From DAOUJI01 sp965224415 (GTDB lineage: Bacteria > Chloroflexota > Dehalococcoidia > Lucifugimonadales > JAGWBF01), in NCBI GenBank assembly GCA_965224415.1, contig CBDCZB010000003.1:124001-188000 (forward strand): DNA of 64,000 bases. The letters run 5' to 3'. The notes beneath the pieces were generated by a model. It did no database searches. It saw only the letters and a program-made list of their open reading frames with translations, and was not told where the DNA came from. Each line of letters starts with the position of its first letter. Within the stretch, counting starts at the first letter, position 1. The position numbers were made by a program, and so were the translations under genes. Below, one piece after another: positions 8,070-18,324 of the stretch.

Positions 8070-10721
8070 CTAGACCACCTGTGACTCGGCCAGGGCGGCG
8101 AGTTCGGCCTTGCTCAGCCCAAGTTCGCCGCAGAGTATCTCCGCGTTGTGCTCGCCCACCAGAGGGGCGCGACGGGAGATGCGCCACGGGGAGCCGTTGT
8201 ATACGGAGCCGGGGCCCGGGTAGGTGAAGGTCTTGCCCAGTTCCGGATGCTCCACTTCCACGTAGAAGCCCCTTTCACGGAGATGGTCGTCGTCGATTAT
8301 CTCGTCCGAAGACCTGATGTATGCCCAGGGCAGGCCGATCTTTGCGGCTCCGTGCCAGAGGTCGTTCCCGGGCATCGACTTGAAGAACTTTTCGATGGCC
8401 ACGTAGAGGTCAGCCTTGTGTTCCTGAATCCCCTCGGGTGTGTCGTACCCGCCGTCCAGAAGGTTTCCGGCCATGTCGTGCTCAGCCATCCACTCGCCCA
8501 GCCTTTTTATTGCCGCGGGTAGTTCCAAGGGGTCGCTCCATGCGGTGGTGGCGTAATGACCTTCCTTGGTGGCATGAGAGATTCCGCTGCGGTAAACCTT
8601 GTCGATCCGGTGAGCTGAAGCGTGGCGCCCGGTATGCCGCCAGACCACCTGGCCGGTGTATATGTAATTTGCCACGGCGCCTTCCGTGGTCAATGCGCAG
8701 GCCTGGTGTATGGAAGCGTCGATGTATTGGCCTTCGCCTCTCCGGTCGCGGTCCAGCAGCGCGGTGGCGATGGCGATGTATGCGTAGTGGGCCCCGATTT
8801 GCCAGGCCTGTCCTCCGCCAGGGGCTATGGGGGACTGCTCGGGGTCGTCGTCCGCGTCATAGCCGCAGGACGCCATTACCCCGCCCGCGGCCAAGTGGGT
8901 CAGGTCGCCGGCCTTGTAGTCGCGCCAAGGGCCGGTCTGGCCGAAGGGAGTGAGGGAGCACATGATGAGCTTGGGGTTGAGCTTGGAAAGCTCATCGTAA
9001 CCCAGGCCCAGGGACTGGAGATATCCGGGCGCTTGGGTCTCCAGCAATACGTCGGCGGAAGCCGCCAGTTTCTGGAACAGCTCCCTGCCGTCTGCGGTCT
9101 CCAGGTTCAAGGTCACTCCCCGCTTGGAGGTGTTGTAGTGCCAGAAGTAGAGGCTCCGGTCCCGGTTGGGCACGTCGTCCAGGAAGGGCCCCATCGACCG
9201 GGCGTCATCCCCGCCGGGAGGCTCAATCTTTATCACGTCGGCTCCCAGGTCGCCCATAAGCTTGCCGCAGAACTGGCCCTTCTCATCGGCAAGCTCCAGT
9301 ACACGGACTCCGTCCAGCGGGCCTATTCCGGGTGTGGCGGGTTTCCAGGGATCGGGAGCCGCAGGTGAAGCCCCGTTACCGGAGACTGCGACGGGGTTGG
9401 CCAGCGCCTCCTCGATGTGAGGATAGCGGGGGAACTCAGCGGGCCAGAAAGTGCCGTCTTCGAACCCCTCGACCAGTTCCTGATGTTCCAGGCCAAGCAC
9501 CCGCTCCATGACCTCCACGGTGTGCTCTCCAATCATGGGGGACCTGCGGTTCACCCCAACGGTGGACTTGGACATGGAGAAGGGGACGTTCTGGTACTTA
9601 TTGCGGCCCAGGGCCGGGTGGTCCAGTTCGGGGTACATGTTCTGGGAGCGCAGTTGAGGGTCGTTCTCCACCCGGTCCTCGGAACTCTGCACCGGCATGG
9701 CCCCCACGCCCGCCTGCTGGCACTTCTCCATGACGTCGTACTTGTTGAGGCCCAGAGTCCATGCCCGGATTCCCTCGTCCAACTCTTCCTGGTGCTCTAT
9801 TCGGCCCATCAGCGAGCTGAATTTGCCGTTCGCGGCCCATGAAGGGCTTCCCATGACTTGCACCAGGTCTTGCCACTCCTGGTCCGAGAAGCAGGCGATG
9901 GCGCACCAGTCGTTGTGGCCTCCGCCCAGGGTTGGATATGCGTTGTGAGGGGCGACGTTGGGGGCCCGGTAGTTGGGGGCCGCTCCGACGCCCGGCCATA
10001 CAGCGCGGTTGCCGGGCGGGTAGCCTTCGCGGCGGGCAGAGCGCCCATTAACGGACCGGTCGAGGAAAGCCGGGCCCGTCAGGGTGGCGGCTGCAATCAT
10101 CTGGGCCAGGTCAACGTGCTGACCTTCGCCCGTAGCATTCTTGTGGTGAAGCGCCGTCAGGACTCCAATTGTCCCGTAGAGCCCGGCGGTGTCGTCCATG
10201 TATGAATATCCGAATCCGGCGGAGGGTTTTCCGGGAAGGCCGGAAAGGAAGGTCAGCCCCGAGAGAGACTGGGTGGCCTGTCCCACTATCATGTAGGCGC
10301 TCTGGGGGCCAGTGTGCCCGAACCCCGCCATAGACACGTACACGATGCCGGGGTTTATCTCTCTCATCTCCTCATAGCTGAGGCCCCATCGCTTGAGCAC
10401 CGTGGCCGTGAAGTTCTCCACCACGACGTCGGACGCGGCCACCAGCTGTTTGACCAGCTCGAAACCCTTGGGGCTGCGCACGTTGACGGTGACGCTCAAC
10501 TTATCGGCGTTGGTGTCGGCGAATGTGCCGTTCACGTTGGGGTCGGGCACAGGCGCGCCGCCGGCTCCGACCACGACGCCACGCTGGCCGGGGGCGAAAG
10601 TCCACTGGATTTTCATCACCTCCGCCCCTAGGGCGCCAAGCCATCTAGTGCCCCAGGGACCAGACCTAAGCCACGTAAAGTCCAATACTCTGATTCCCTC
10701 AAGAGGTCGCGGGAAAGCCAT
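8070..10721 (-). CDS. tandem CaiB/BaiF family CoA-transferase (two-domain fusion)
   Basis: The 883-residue protein holds two complete family III CoA-transferase domains, about residues 1-430 and 469-883. Each begins with the family's opening strand (GIRVLDFTW, then GVRVLELAD) and continues with the (A/D)LGA(E/D)V.KI motif. Single-domain relatives move CoA between carboxylic acids such as formate/oxalate, carnitine and succinate. Domain 1 keeps an Asp in YMDDTAG (about 174-180) where the family's acyl-carrying Asp lies. The matching stretch of domain 2 reads GGGQAWQIGA without Asp, suggesting one active and one structural half. ATG 10721 with AGGAGG is preferred to a TTG six codons earlier. 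FDH is encoded divergently. Confidence 0.9.
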   Translation of the reverse strand: MAFPRPLEGIRVLDFTWLRSGPWGTRWLGALGAEVMKIQWTFAPGQRGVVVGAGGAPVPDPNVNGTFADTNADKLSVTVNVRSPKGFELVKQLVAASDVVVENFTATVLKRWGLSYEEMREINPGIVYVSMAGFGHTGPQSAYMIVGQATQSLSGLTFLSGLPGKPSAGFGYSYMDDTAGLYGTIGVLTALHHKNATGEGQHVDLAQMIAAATLTGPAFLDRSVNGRSARREGYPPGNRAVWPGVGAAPNYRAPNVAPHNAYPTLGGGHNDWCAIACFSDQEWQDLVQVMGSPSWAANGKFSSLMGRIEHQEELDEGIRAWTLGLNKYDVMEKCQQAGVGAMPVQSSEDRVENDPQLRSQNMYPELDHPALGRNKYQNVPFSMSKSTVGVNRRSPMIGEHTVEVMERVLGLEHQELVEGFEDGTFWPAEFPRYPHIEEALANPVAVSGNGASPAAPDPWKPATPGIGPLDGVRVLELADEKGQFCGKLMGDLGADVIKIEPPGGDDARSMGPFLDDVPNRDRSLYFWHYNTSKRGVTLNLETADGRELFQKLAASADVLLETQAPGYLQSLGLGYDELSKLNPKLIMCSLTPFGQTGPWRDYKAGDLTHLAAGGVMASCGYDADDDPEQSPIAPGGGQAWQIGAHYAYIAIATALLDRDRRGEGQYIDASIHQACALTTEGAVANYIYTGQVVWRHTGRHASAHRIDKVYRSGISHATKEGHYATTAWSDPLELPAAIKRLGEWMAEHDMAGNLLDGGYDTPEGIQEHKADLYVAIEKFFKSMPGNDLWHGAAKIGLPWAYIRSSDEIIDDDHLRERGFYVEVEHPELGKTFTYPGPGSVYNGSPWRISRRAPLVGEHNAEILCGELGLSKAELAALAESQVV

Positions 10722-10878
10722 TTCTTGCCTCCTGTCCAACCGACCATAGGTCCATCCGGGGCATGTCGGAGGCGAATGGGCAGCGAAATCAGGAGCCTCG
10801 CCCCGGTTCTGGACACTCGGTTGTCGTTTGTAGGATTTTAGAGGCCTCGCAATCTTGCGTCAAATCGAGCAAATGGAC

Positions 10879-10906
10879 TTTGCATTGGCGCGATTCGATA
10901 TATAAT
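10879..10906 (+). promoter_or_regulatory. candidate sigma-70 promoter of the formate dehydrogenase gene
   Basis: A perfect -10 box TATAAT at 10901-10906 is preceded 16 bases upstream by TTTGCA, a weak -35. The TTTGCA match is only partial, so the call rests on the -10 box, its position 28 bases before the ATG and the divergent arrangement with the CoA-transferase. Confidence 0.5.
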
Positions 10907-10933
10907 GTGCGGAAATATTCTTAGGAGGCTCAC

Positions 10934-12154
10934 ATGGGTTCCCCTTCCGCCCAAAAAGTTGTTTGCGTTCTCTATGACGATCCGGTGGAGGGGTTCCCTC
11001 CCAACTACGCCCGCGACAGCATACCAACCCTGACCCACTACCCGGACGGTCAGACTCTTCCTTCCCCGTCCTCCGTAGACTTCAATCCCGGCCACCTTCT
11101 CGGTTCGGTTTCGGGCGGTCTCGGTCTGGAAGAGTTCCTCACCGGACGGGGCCACAAATTTGTGGTGACCTCCGACAAAGACGGCCCCGACTCCGTGTTC
11201 GAGAAGGAGTTGGCCGACGCAGACGTGGTCATCTCCCAACCCTTCTGGCCCGGTTACCTAACTGCTGAGCGGATAGCCAAGGCGCCCAATCTCAAGATGG
11301 CCATAACCGCCGGAATAGGGTCGGACCATGTGGACCTTCAAGAGGCGATTAAACGGAACATCACCGTGTGCGAGGTGACCTGGTGCAACAGCGTCAGTGT
11401 CTCCGAACATGCAGTCATGCAGATTCTCGCGCTGGTCAGAGACTACATTCCCCAGTACGGCTGGGTGGTCAGGGGCGGTTGGAACATCGCCGACGCCGTT
11501 TCCAGGTCCTACGACATAGAGGGGATGGACGTGGGAGTGGTGGCGGCGGGACGAATCGGCCTGGGGGTGTTGAGGCGGATGAAACCTTTCGACGTCAAGC
11601 TCCACTACACCGACCGGCATAGGCTTTCCGCAGAGGTCGAACAGGAGTTGGGCCTGACTTTCCATGAGACGATTGAGTCGCTTGTCAGTGTGTGCGACGT
11701 GGTGAGCATCCATTGTCCCCTCCATCCTGAGACGGAGGACATGTTCAACGACGCTCTGATAGGCAAGATGAAGCGCGGGTCTTACATCGTCAACACCGCC
11801 CGCGGCAAAATCTGCAACCGAGAAGCCATCGTCAGAGCCCTGGAAAGCGGCCAGCTGGCAGGGTATGCGGGAGATGTCTGGTTTCCTCAGCCTGCTCCCA
11901 ACGATCACCCCTGGAGGTCTATGCCCAACCAGGCCATGACACCCCACACCTCGGGCACCTCTCTTTCCGCCCAGGCGCGCTACGCGGCGGGAGTGCGGGA
12001 GATTCTGGAATGCTGGCTCGACGGCCAGCCCATACGGGACGAGTACCTGATTGTCCAGGGAGGCGGCTTGGCCGGGACTGGCGCGCACTCATACAGCGAA
12101 GGGGACGCTACAGGCGGCTCGGAAGAGGCGGCCCAGTACACCGCCGGTTCGTAG
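10934..12154 (+). CDS. fdh: NAD-dependent formate dehydrogenase
   Basis: The enzyme oxidises formate to CO2 with NAD+ and needs no metal. It belongs to the D-2-hydroxyacid dehydrogenase superfamily. The 406 residues align end to end with my memory of methylotroph FDHs: VLYDDPVEGFPPNYARD, GQTLP, VVTSDKDGPDSVFE, ISQPFWP and ECWLDGQPIRDEYLIVQGG. Catalytic and binding residues are present: Asn152 in WCNS, Arg near 290 in NTARGK, Gln319, His338 in TPHTSG, the nucleotide loop GVVAAGRIG (201-209) and Asp227 in YTDRH, which favours NAD over NADP. GGAGG precedes the ATG. An enoyl-CoA hydratase follows after 25 bases. Confidence 0.95.
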   Translation: MGSPSAQKVVCVLYDDPVEGFPPNYARDSIPTLTHYPDGQTLPSPSSVDFNPGHLLGSVSGGLGLEEFLTGRGHKFVVTSDKDGPDSVFEKELADADVVISQPFWPGYLTAERIAKAPNLKMAITAGIGSDHVDLQEAIKRNITVCEVTWCNSVSVSEHAVMQILALVRDYIPQYGWVVRGGWNIADAVSRSYDIEGMDVGVVAAGRIGLGVLRRMKPFDVKLHYTDRHRLSAEVEQELGLTFHETIESLVSVCDVVSIHCPLHPETEDMFNDALIGKMKRGSYIVNTARGKICNREAIVRALESGQLAGYAGDVWFPQPAPNDHPWRSMPNQAMTPHTSGTSLSAQARYAAGVREILECWLDGQPIRDEYLIVQGGGLAGTGAHSYSEGDATGGSEEAAQYTAGS

Positions 12155-12179
12155 GCCCAATAATCATAAGGAGGACCGG

Positions 12180-12980
12180 ATGCCCGACTACACCGTTTAC
12201 TCAGACCTCATCGTGGACGTTTCCGAGAAGGTGGCGACGGTCACCCTCAACCGTCCCGACAGGCTCAACGCCATCAACTTCCCCGGCCTTCACGAGGAGC
12301 TGGAGAACGTGATGCTGGACCTGAACGCCGACCCGGAGGTGCACGCCATCATCCTGACAGGCGCCGGGCGCGCCTTTTCAGCCGGCGGAGACATCGCGGG
12401 CATGAAGCAGAGGGCCGCCAACCCCGACCTCCGGTACTTGCCCACGGGCTACGGGCGCAGGCTTATCTTGAACATGCTTGAGGTGCAGCAGCCGATCATC
12501 GCCGCTGTCAACGGGGACGCGGTGGGACTGGGCGCCACTCTCGCGCTCTTCTGCGACATCATCATCGCAGCCGACACGGCCCGCATCGGAGACCCCCACG
12601 TAAGGGTGGGGCTTGTGGCCGGAGACGGCGGGGCTATCATATGGCCCGCGTTGATAGGCGTCGCCAAGGCCAAAGAGTTCCTGATGACGGGAAACCTTCT
12701 AAGCGCTGAAGAGGCGGAACGGATTGGTCTCATAAACAAGGTTGTGCCCGCCGACGAGTTGATGGACTCAGCGAATCAGTTGGCCACCCGCCTCGCCAAC
12801 GGCGCGACCCTGGCCATACGGTGGACCAAGTTCTCGATAAACAAACAGCTTCGCATCCAGATGAACCAGGTCTTGGACACGTCCCTGGCGCTGGAAGCGC
12901 TCACCTTCTTGAGCAAGGACCACATGGAAGCGGCAGACGCTTTTCTGGAAAAGCGGAAGCCAAACTTCACGGGCCAATAG
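12180..12980 (+). CDS. enoyl-CoA hydratase/isomerase family protein
   Basis: A 266-residue crotonase-fold enzyme acting on CoA thioesters. Visible signatures are VTLNRPDRLNAINF near residues 21-34, the oxyanion-hole segment GAGRAFSAGGDIAGM and the second one AVNGDAVGLGATLALFCDI. The usual catalytic Glu position of hydratases is not clearly kept (DPHVRVGLVAGDGG), so isomerase, hydrolase or decarboxylase activity is also possible. ATG 12180 has AGGAGG seven bases upstream. Longer in-frame starts lie inside the FDH gene. It probably shares the FDH message. Confidence 0.88.
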   Translation: MPDYTVYSDLIVDVSEKVATVTLNRPDRLNAINFPGLHEELENVMLDLNADPEVHAIILTGAGRAFSAGGDIAGMKQRAANPDLRYLPTGYGRRLILNMLEVQQPIIAAVNGDAVGLGATLALFCDIIIAADTARIGDPHVRVGLVAGDGGAIIWPALIGVAKAKEFLMTGNLLSAEEAERIGLINKVVPADELMDSANQLATRLANGATLAIRWTKFSINKQLRIQMNQVLDTSLALEALTFLSKDHMEAADAFLEKRKPNFTGQ

Positions 12981-13088
12981 CCGGGCGCAAGCTGCGGGGC
13001 TCCAGGGGTCCCATTCCTTCTTCCCAGGGTTCTAGGGTTCCGTCATTCTCCGGAAGGACCGTTTGGTAGACCATCCCCCTCATCCCAA

Positions 13089-13111
13089 CCTTCTCCCGCC
13101 AGGGGAGAAGG
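13089..13111. repeat. perfect hairpin between ECH gene and 16S promoter
   Basis: CCTTCTCCC (13089-13097) and GGGAGAAGG (13103-13111) form a nine-pair stem with a five-base loop. There is no T-run on the plus strand, so it is a poor intrinsic terminator. It resembles a common interspersed palindrome. The rest of 12981-13278 holds nothing I can name. Confidence 0.5.
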
Positions 13112-13278
13112 GGCATTTATCGCCTATGTTCAGGGAAATGACGGTGTGGAGGAGTTCGGAACCGCTGTGACCTTGCGGAGGACGGACACCCCCTTCCCGT
13201 TGAGGAGGAGGCTTGGAGGTGAATCGCTCTTTGCCGTCTGGGGACGGAAGATGACGTAATCGAAGCCCATGCAAGCGC

Positions 13279-13307
13279 TTGACATGGAATATTTGGGCGG
13301 CTATTAT
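13279..13307 (+). promoter_or_regulatory. 16S rRNA promoter
   Basis: TTGACA at 13279-13284, a 17-base spacer and TATTAT at 13302-13307 make a near-consensus sigma-70 promoter. Transcription would begin about 13314, ten bases ahead of the left arm of the processing stem. No other promoter of this quality lies between the upstream gene and the rRNA. Confidence 0.8.
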
Positions 13308-13324
13308 TGAGGTTCGAACAACGT

Positions 13325-13357
13325 GTGCACCTTAACAACTGGATAGTGGAAGGACGG
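13325..13357 (+). repeat. left arm of pre-16S processing stem
   Basis: This segment pairs with 15063-15093. GTGCACCTTAA, then ACTGGATAGTGGAAGGA, then GG all find their complements downstream, apart from a two-base bulge (CA) and one mismatch. The resulting stem of about 30 pairs encloses the 16S gene, the structure that RNase III cleaves in pre-16S RNA. Confidence 0.88.
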
Positions 13358-13383
13358 TAAGGTTAAAAAAGCAACTAACGTTT

Positions 13384-14898
<1,515 letters not shown>

Positions 14899-15062
14899 AG
14901 ATAAGGTTGGCGTCTTTCTCGTATGAGTGGCCGCCCGCCCAACTCCTAGGTCGGTCGGTGGGTGTTCCGCCCCACGGTCGGCCGTCCGATTGAGCCTCTA
15001 GCTCTCGGGCCGGCCCCAAGGCGGTTCCCTGAGAAAGCCTACCGTTTTCACAACGACCTAAT

Positions 15063-15093
15063 CCATCCTTCCACTATCCAGTTTAAGGTGCAC
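15063..15093 (+). repeat. right arm of pre-16S processing stem
   Basis: CCATCCTTCCACTATCCAGT and the following TTAAGGTGCAC are the complement of 13325-13357. ATTCTTTTT follows directly, so the unit probably ends here. This confines the transcript to the 16S gene. Confidence 0.87.
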
Positions 15094-15532
15094 ATTCTTT
15101 TTATGGGCACAGCCCGCCACCCCCCAAACCCGTGCGCCAATCTTCACGGTCTTGGCCCTGGAATTCAGCCCTTCCCAACCTGTCGTTCTGAACGCAGTGA
15201 GGAATCTAGGGACGTTGTTCAGACCCACTTGCCGTTCCTATGCCAGGTCCCACCCTAAGTCCCCGTTGTCTTTCTGGGTTGACCTAGTTGGGGTACAAGG
15301 ATTTGAGATTCCTCACTGCGCTCCGCGCCGTTCGGAATGATAGGGCGCCCGCTGCCGTTCAGAATAGGAGCTATGCGACGAGGTTCACTATGTGCGTTGT
15401 CGGCGGCCATGCTCCTGCCAGACGATTGGCAAACCTCTGAGATTCCCCTACAATCTCTAATGCTCGGCGGGAGGCCGGATTGACCTTCCACAGCCGGGTT
15501 TCAGCTATGCAACTACAGGAGGCAGCAATCCG
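15094..15532. other. gene-free stretch after the 16S unit
   Basis: No 23S-like, 5S-like or tRNA-like sequence is visible. The only recognisable content is the inverted-repeat element at 15181-15340. Just before fumC the sequence ACAGGAGGCAGC gives its RBS. Confidence 0.6.
15181..15340. repeat. MITE-like inverted-repeat element, copy 1
   Basis: The left arm reads TTCTGAACGCAGTGAGGAAT and the right arm contains GAGATTCCTCACTGCGCTCC and GTTCGGAATGA, its imperfect reverse complement. The interior has no gene. A second copy of nearly the same length lies at 48547-48707, sharing the arms plus GTTGTTC on the left and ACAAGGA.TTGAGATTCCTC on the right. No transposase is encoded. Target-site duplications could not be defined. 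Confidence 0.65.
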
Positions 15533-16948
15533 ATGGCATCTCAGCAAACGAGGACCGAGCGGGACTCTATGGGTACCATGGAGGTGCCCATAGACGCATA
15601 TTACGGAGCGTCCACCCGCAGGGCCGAGCTTAACTTCCCCATATCCGACCTCCGCTTTCCCAGGAGCTTCATCCGGGCGCTGGCTCTCATAAAACTGGCC
15701 GCGGCCAAGGCCAACATGGAGCTGGAACTTCTGGACGAAAAGACGGGCGCCGCCATCGTAGAGGCCGCCCAGGAAGTCGCCGACGGCAATTTCGACAAAG
15801 AGTTCGTAGTGGACATCTTCCAGACGGGTTCCGGCACTTCCACCAACACCAACGCCAACGAGGTCATTGCCAACAGGGCCACGGAAAATCTCGGCGGCGA
15901 AAGGGGCTCCAGGCTGGTCCACCCCAACGACCACGTGAACATGGGCCAGTCCTCCAACGACGTCATACCCACCGCCATCCACCTGTCCGCCCTCATGCAA
16001 ATCAAAGAGCGGCTGATACCGGCCCTTGAGGACCTGAACGGCTCCTTGAGCGCCAAGAGTGAGGAGTTTTGGCCAATCATCAAGACGGGGCGAACCCACC
16101 TCCAGGACGCGACTCCCGTCAGACTTGGCCAGGAGTTCGCGGGGTACGCCGGCCAAGTCGAATACGGCCTGGTGCGGATAGCTCATGCCCAGGAGGAATT
16201 GTCTGAGGTAGCCCTGGGGGGCACAGCTGTGGGCACCGGCGTCAACACGCACCCGGAATTTTCCGAAAGGGCCTGCCGGATCATCTCGGAAATGACCGGA
16301 GTCACAGTAAGGGAGACGTCCAACCACTTCCAGGCCCAGAGCGCTCTGGACTCCGCAGTGGAGGCGAGCGGCGCTCTCAAGACCCTGGCCGTCAGCCTTC
16401 ACAAAATCGCCAATGACATTCGGTGGCTGGGCTGCGGGCCCAGGGCCGGGCTGGGCGAGTTGGATGTGCCCGAGGTGCAGCCGGGAAGCTCCATAATGCC
16501 CGGGAAGGTGAACCCGGTCATATCGGAGTCGTTGATACAGGCAGCGGCCCAGGTGGTGGGAAACGACGCCACCATAGCGTTGGCGGGCCTGGGCGGCTAC
16601 TTCGAGCTGAACACGATGATGCCGGTGTGCGCCTACAACCTGCTCCAGTCCATCGACTTGCTGGCGGCGTCGGCCAGCAACTTCTCCGATCAGTGCGTCA
16701 AGGGGCTGAAGGCCACCGAAACAGGCCCCGCCATGGTGGAGAGGGGGCTGATGCTGGGCACTGCGCTTGCTCCCGCCATTGGCTACGATAAAGCGGCGGA
16801 GATAGCCAAGACGGCGGCGGCCAACGGCGGTGTAATCAGGGATACCGCCAAGCAAATGACCTCCCTGACCGACGAGGAGCTGGACGAGCTGCTCAATCCT
16901 GAGAAGATGACCGAGCCCGGCCTGGGCGGAGCCCCTGCCGGAGGGTAG
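15533..16948 (+). CDS. fumC: class II fumarate hydratase
   Basis: The product interconverts fumarate and malate in the TCA cycle. The 471 residues show the family regions in order: MGTMEVPIDAYYGASTRR, the catalytic-loop region GSGTSTNTNANEVIANR, HPNDHVNMGQSSNDVIPTA and the signature GSSIMPGKVNPVISES. Class II enzymes are soluble tetramers without an Fe-S cluster. The ATG at 15533 has an AGGAGG RBS. No co-directional partner overlaps it, and the next gene is 84 bases away with its own -10 box (TATAAT at 16965-16970). Confidence 0.95.
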   Translation: MASQQTRTERDSMGTMEVPIDAYYGASTRRAELNFPISDLRFPRSFIRALALIKLAAAKANMELELLDEKTGAAIVEAAQEVADGNFDKEFVVDIFQTGSGTSTNTNANEVIANRATENLGGERGSRLVHPNDHVNMGQSSNDVIPTAIHLSALMQIKERLIPALEDLNGSLSAKSEEFWPIIKTGRTHLQDATPVRLGQEFAGYAGQVEYGLVRIAHAQEELSEVALGGTAVGTGVNTHPEFSERACRIISEMTGVTVRETSNHFQAQSALDSAVEASGALKTLAVSLHKIANDIRWLGCGPRAGLGELDVPEVQPGSSIMPGKVNPVISESLIQAAAQVVGNDATIALAGLGGYFELNTMMPVCAYNLLQSIDLLAASASNFSDQCVKGLKATETGPAMVERGLMLGTALAPAIGYDKAAEIAKTAAANGGVIRDTAKQMTSLTDEELDELLNPEKMTEPGLGGAPAGG

Positions 16949-17032
16949 ATACCGAATAAAGTGTTATAATCCTGTCAACACATGCGTACGCCACGCTAAC
17001 GAGCACAGCCCCAGGGTGAGAGGAGTGTCCTC

Positions 17033-18283
17033 ATGAAGATATCCATGTTCCACCTGATGCCCCATCGGGAGCTTCCCGCCGACTTCGAGAAGCGTTACCA
17101 CTCCGTGTGGGTTGATCCGCCCTGGTGGGAGCTGGCCGACGCCAAGAGGGTGGGTCAGTACTACAACTGGACCCTGGACGAGCTTATCCATGCCGCCGAG
17201 GCCGGTCTCGACGGAATATGCGTCAACGAACACCACCAGAACGCATACGGCTTCATGCCTGGCCCCAACCTAATGGGGTCGGTGCTGGCGCGGGCCACCA
17301 ACGGCATGGACGTGGGCATCGTCCAGATGGGCGCCACCCTTCCCACCACCATCCCTCCTATTCGCGTGGCGGAAGAGTATGCCATGCTGGACTGCATCAG
17401 CGGGGGCCGCATGATTGCCGGCATGCCTCTGGGGTCGTCCATGGACGTCAACCTGTGCTACGGCATTCCTCCCATCGAGCAGAGGGACCGCTACTACGAG
17501 GCCCACGACCTGATAATGAAGGCGTGGACCACCGATGAGATATTCCCGTGGAACGGCCGCTACTACCAGCTTCCGATGGTGAACCTCTGGCCGAGGCCCA
17601 TCCAGGAGCCCCACCCGCCGGTGTGGGTGCCGGGGTCCGGGAGCCGCAGCACCTGGGACTTCGCCACCAGGAACAATCACTGTTACTGTTACCTGAGCTA
17701 TTTCGGCAGCGGCATTGGAAAGCGGATCATGGACGGGTTCTGGGAATTCGTGGACTCCCGCAACCTAGACAATAACCCATACCGCGCAGGATTTCTCCAG
17801 CTTGTCGCCGTGTCCGAGTCCGACGCCCAGGCTGAGAAAGACTACTACGAGCACATCCGCTACTTCTACGACAAGACCCAGTACATCGCACCCGAGTTCA
17901 TGATGGCCCCCGGCCACGTGGACTACCGGAGCATGGAATACACCTTCCGGAGAGGATTCCGCGAGCAGATAGGCGGAGTGCTCTCGGACATGAAAAACTG
18001 GAGCTTCAAGGACTTTGTAGACCATCGTCTGGTCATATCCGGCGGTCCCGAAACGGTGACGGAGATGCTCAGGGAGGCGATAGAAGACCTCCACTGCGGC
18101 AATCTGATGGTGCTGCTCCACATCGGCTCCATGCCTCACGAGCTGACCCTGAAGAACATCGACATATTCGCCAAAGAAGTCCAGCCCCACCTGCAGAACA
18201 TGTGGGACGACGACCAATGGGTGAACCACTGGTGGCCAAGCGGAATCAGGGACAAGCGTAAGGTTACGGGGGCGGGGACATAG
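17033..18283 (+). CDS. luciferase-like flavin-dependent monooxygenase
   Basis: A 416-residue LLM-class (bacterial luciferase-like) oxidoreductase that would use FMNH2 and O2 to oxidise an organic substrate. Family marks are the N-terminal MKISMFHLMPHRELP, GLDGICVNEHHQNAYG (residues 62-77), the central ISGGRMIAGMPLGSS and the late PPVWVPGSGSRST. The substrate is unknown. Expansion of this family is a known feature of SAR202 genomes, where it has been proposed to attack recalcitrant organic matter. GAGAGGAG precedes the ATG. An alpha/beta hydrolase follows after 41 bases and may hydrolyse the ester or lactone produced (inference). Confidence 0.9.
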   Translation: MKISMFHLMPHRELPADFEKRYHSVWVDPPWWELADAKRVGQYYNWTLDELIHAAEAGLDGICVNEHHQNAYGFMPGPNLMGSVLARATNGMDVGIVQMGATLPTTIPPIRVAEEYAMLDCISGGRMIAGMPLGSSMDVNLCYGIPPIEQRDRYYEAHDLIMKAWTTDEIFPWNGRYYQLPMVNLWPRPIQEPHPPVWVPGSGSRSTWDFATRNNHCYCYLSYFGSGIGKRIMDGFWEFVDSRNLDNNPYRAGFLQLVAVSESDAQAEKDYYEHIRYFYDKTQYIAPEFMMAPGHVDYRSMEYTFRRGFREQIGGVLSDMKNWSFKDFVDHRLVISGGPETVTEMLREAIEDLHCGNLMVLLHIGSMPHELTLKNIDIFAKEVQPHLQNMWDDDQWVNHWWPSGIRDKRKVTGAGT

Positions 18284-18324
18284 CCTTTTATTCTATTCGG
18301 CCAGTCAGGCCGGGAGAGCCGACA

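Noticed and set aside
15371..16855. Long minus-strand open frame of 494 codons opposite fumC
   Set aside because: It is the mirror of fumC, which matches its family over its whole length. The antisense translation has no family features and is rich in G, H and V as expected of a shadow.
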